From the NCBI GenBank assembly GCA_014323545.1, contig CP058647.1:2582001-2646000 (forward strand): a stretch of 64,000 bases of DNA. The letters are read 5' to 3'. Under the pieces are notes generated by a model. The model had not been told where the DNA came from. It worked only from the letters and a program-made list of their open reading frames with translations, and searched no databases. Position numbers and translations under genes: made by a program. Position 1 is the stretch's first letter; each line of letters opens with the position of its first letter. Origin of the DNA: Hyphobacterium sp. CCMP332. GTDB lineage: Bacteria; Bacteroidota; Bacteroidia; Cytophagales; CCMP332. Positions 62,539-64,000 of the stretch are shown here, piece after piece.

Positions 62539-64000
62539 TTAAACGATTTCATCAATTGGATATGACTTAAGGAATTCTATGGCTTTTTTTATGTCCTTAT
62601 GCAAATAACGATCCTCTTTGAGAATTGGTATTTCTGCTCTGAAGTCACTTAAAACCTTTTGAACCAAAGCTGAGCTTTTATAATCCGTTCTAAAATAAAA
62701 TGCCTGTGAAGCATTGATGAGTTCTATGGCCAAGACCCTTTGACTGTTTTCTAAAACCCTCAATGCCTTGGAGGCCGCATTGGCTCCCATGCTCACGTGA
62801 TCCTCCTGCCCGTTAGAAGATGAAATGGAATCAACTGATGCCGGAGTACAGAGTTGTTTGTTTTGACTCACAATTCCTGCTGCCACGTATTGTGGTATCA
62901 TTAAACCTGAATGGAGGCCCGGTTCATCAATCAAAAAATCGGGCAATTCTCTCTGACCGCTCAATAATTGAAATGTTCTTCTCTCAGAAATACTTCCCAG
63001 TTCCGCAATAGCTATCGCTATAAAATCCAATGCCAATGCCAAAGGTTGCCCGTGAAAATTTCCTCCTGAAAGAATAATATTATCCTCGGGACAAAAATTT
63101 GGATTATCGTTTACACCATTTAGCTCGCGGCTAAATATATCCTCTGAATATTTAAATGCATCATAACTTGCACCGTGAACCTGAGGCATGCACCGAAATG
63201 AATAGGGGTCTTGTGTATATATTTTAGCTCTGCTTTCATTATCGCTTCCCGAAAGAATAGATCGAATTTGTTCTGCAGCGATAATTTGCCCATTCTGGTT
63301 TCTCAATTTATGCACCAGTGGATGCATTGGTTCAAGTTTGCCGTCAAATGCTTCCAGGGAAATGGCGCCAATAAGATTCGCCCATTTAAAAAGTTCAAAT
63401 GCCTTATTTGTCACTAAAGCACCGAAAGAACTCATAAATTGTGTTCCGTTTAATATGGCAAGGCCTTCTTTGGCCACAAGGGCATGGGCTTCCCAGCCTA
63501 GTTTTTTATAAACGACTTCTGTTTTTTGAATTTTTCCTTCATAATGAACTTCTCCTTCGCCAATTACCGCCAATGCCAGGTGAGCCAAGGGTGCTAAATC
63601 TCCTGAAGCTCCCAATGAACCCATTTCGTAAACCACAGGTATAACATCGCGGTTGTACATGGCAACCAAAAACTCCACAAGATCCAGCGTGGTACCTGAA
63701 TTGCCATAGGAGAGCGAGATGATTTTATGCAAAAGCATTCGCTTTGAAATTTCAGGAGAAATAATGTCGCCGGTGCCGCATGCATGCGAACGCACCAAAT
63801 TAACTTGCAATTCCTCCAGATGCTCCTCACTGATTACTTTATTACAGAGCGACCCAAATCCGGTGTTAATCCCGTAAACTGTTTTTTTAGAAGAGAGTAT
63901 TTCTTCCTCGAGAAAAGTCCTGCAATTGAGAATTTTCCTTTTGGATTCATCAGAGAGTATTAAATTCTGTGCGCTGTCAACAATCTTTTCAAGATCCCTG
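62539..64000 (-). CDS. hutH: histidine ammonia-lyase (5' end beyond the window)
   Basis: About 487 of roughly 500-510 residues are in the window; the frame runs off the right edge with no start codon reached. The MIO cofactor triad Ala-Ser-Gly is in GSLGASGDLAPL; also present are VYGINTGFGSLCNKVIS, QVNLVRSHACGTGD and NFHGQPLALALDF. These favour histidine over Tyr or Phe ammonia-lyase. It opens an operon with a T9SS protein, ybaB and a GT2 gene. The rest of the hut pathway is not visible. Confidence 0.9.
   Translation of the reverse strand, partial: RDLEKIVDSAQNLILSDESKRKILNCRTFLEEEILSSKKTVYGINTGFGSLCNKVISEEHLEELQVNLVRSHACGTGDIISPEISKRMLLHKIISLSYGNSGTTLDLVEFLVAMYNRDVIPVVYEMGSLGASGDLAPLAHLALAVIGEGEVHYEGKIQKTEVVYKKLGWEAHALVAKEGLAILNGTQFMSSFGALVTNKAFELFKWANLIGAISLEAFDGKLEPMHPLVHKLRNQNGQIIAAEQIRSILSGSDNESRAKIYTQDPYSFRCMPQVHGASYDAFKYSEDIFSRELNGVNDNPNFCPEDNIILSGGNFHGQPLALALDFIAIAIAELGSISERRTFQLLSGQRELPDFLIDEPGLHSGLMIPQYVAAGIVSQNKQLCTPASVDSISSSNGQEDHVSMGANAASKALRVLENSQRVLAIELINASQAFYFRTDYKSSALVQKVLSDFRAEIPILKEDRYLHKDIKKAIEFLKSYPIDEIV

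Noticed and set aside
1-64000. CRISPR array, insertion sequence, prophage or plasmid genes
   Set aside because: No direct repeats with regular spacers, no transposase, integrase, relaxase or phage structural protein was seen; base composition is even.

Overview
The window is ordinary chromosomal DNA, AT-rich and densely coded, from a member of the Bacteroidota, most likely a Cytophagales/Flammeovirgaceae-type marine or environmental bacterium. The evidence is two large secreted proteins ending in the gliding-motility / type IX secretion (T9SS type B) C-terminal domain, a cytochrome-b-type SdhCAB, menaquinone synthesis (MenB), many Cys-lipoproteins, and promoters of the Bacteroidota form TTTG-N19-TAnnTTTG. 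Three exact copies of that promoter are visible, before sdhCAB, tRNA-Gln and tetR. I see no CRISPR array, insertion sequence, prophage or plasmid gene.

Layout. 1-6.6 kb: small secreted protein, C-terminal processing protease, rhodanese, MFS transporter, and a translationally coupled trio (small protein, GT-B glycosyltransferase, lipid kinase). 6.6-10 kb: sdhCAB. 10.2-18.9 kb: a T9SS surface protein, DCC oxidoreductase, fabD, folK, sppA, a secreted protein and purine nucleoside phosphorylase. 18.9-24.3 kb: a stress and signalling block (coiled-coil lipoprotein, YtxH protein, Dps, then PAS histidine kinase, NtrC-type sigma-54 activator and a lone receiver, then a membrane coiled-coil protein). 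24.5-32 kb: membrane-anchored glutamate-synthase-like flavoprotein, menB, CPA1 antiporter with a TerF-like vWA protein, an outer membrane barrel and two unknowns. 32-39.9 kb: pth, rplY, prs, an Mpo1-like protein, a lipoprotein/barrel operon, carbonic anhydrase with SulP, and a lipoprotein. 39.9-47.8 kb: tetR-tolC-adaptor-RND-metallophosphoesterase efflux operon. 47.9-57 kb: glycosyltransferase, purL, tRNA-Gln with a hairpin-rich noncoding stretch, a NarL-type two-component pair, ffh and pdhB. 57-64 kb: OmpA/TPR lipoprotein, pspC, GT2, ybaB, a second T9SS protein, and hutH running off the right edge.

How the parts work together. The most interesting signal is around dps. A kinase/NtrC/receiver operon is followed, on the same strand, by a perfect 21-bp dyad, then by a sigma-54-like GG-N10-GC element placed to start transcription just before dps-ytxH. 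This makes a local, testable stress regulon. Other whole-window patterns are: six convergent gene pairs that share exactly four bases of interlocked stop codons; four intrinsic terminators that end 2-22 bases before the next gene's start codon; and a dispersed noncoding repeat shared between the pspC leader and the region after tRNA-Gln. All functional calls are from reading the translated sequence; no database search was possible.
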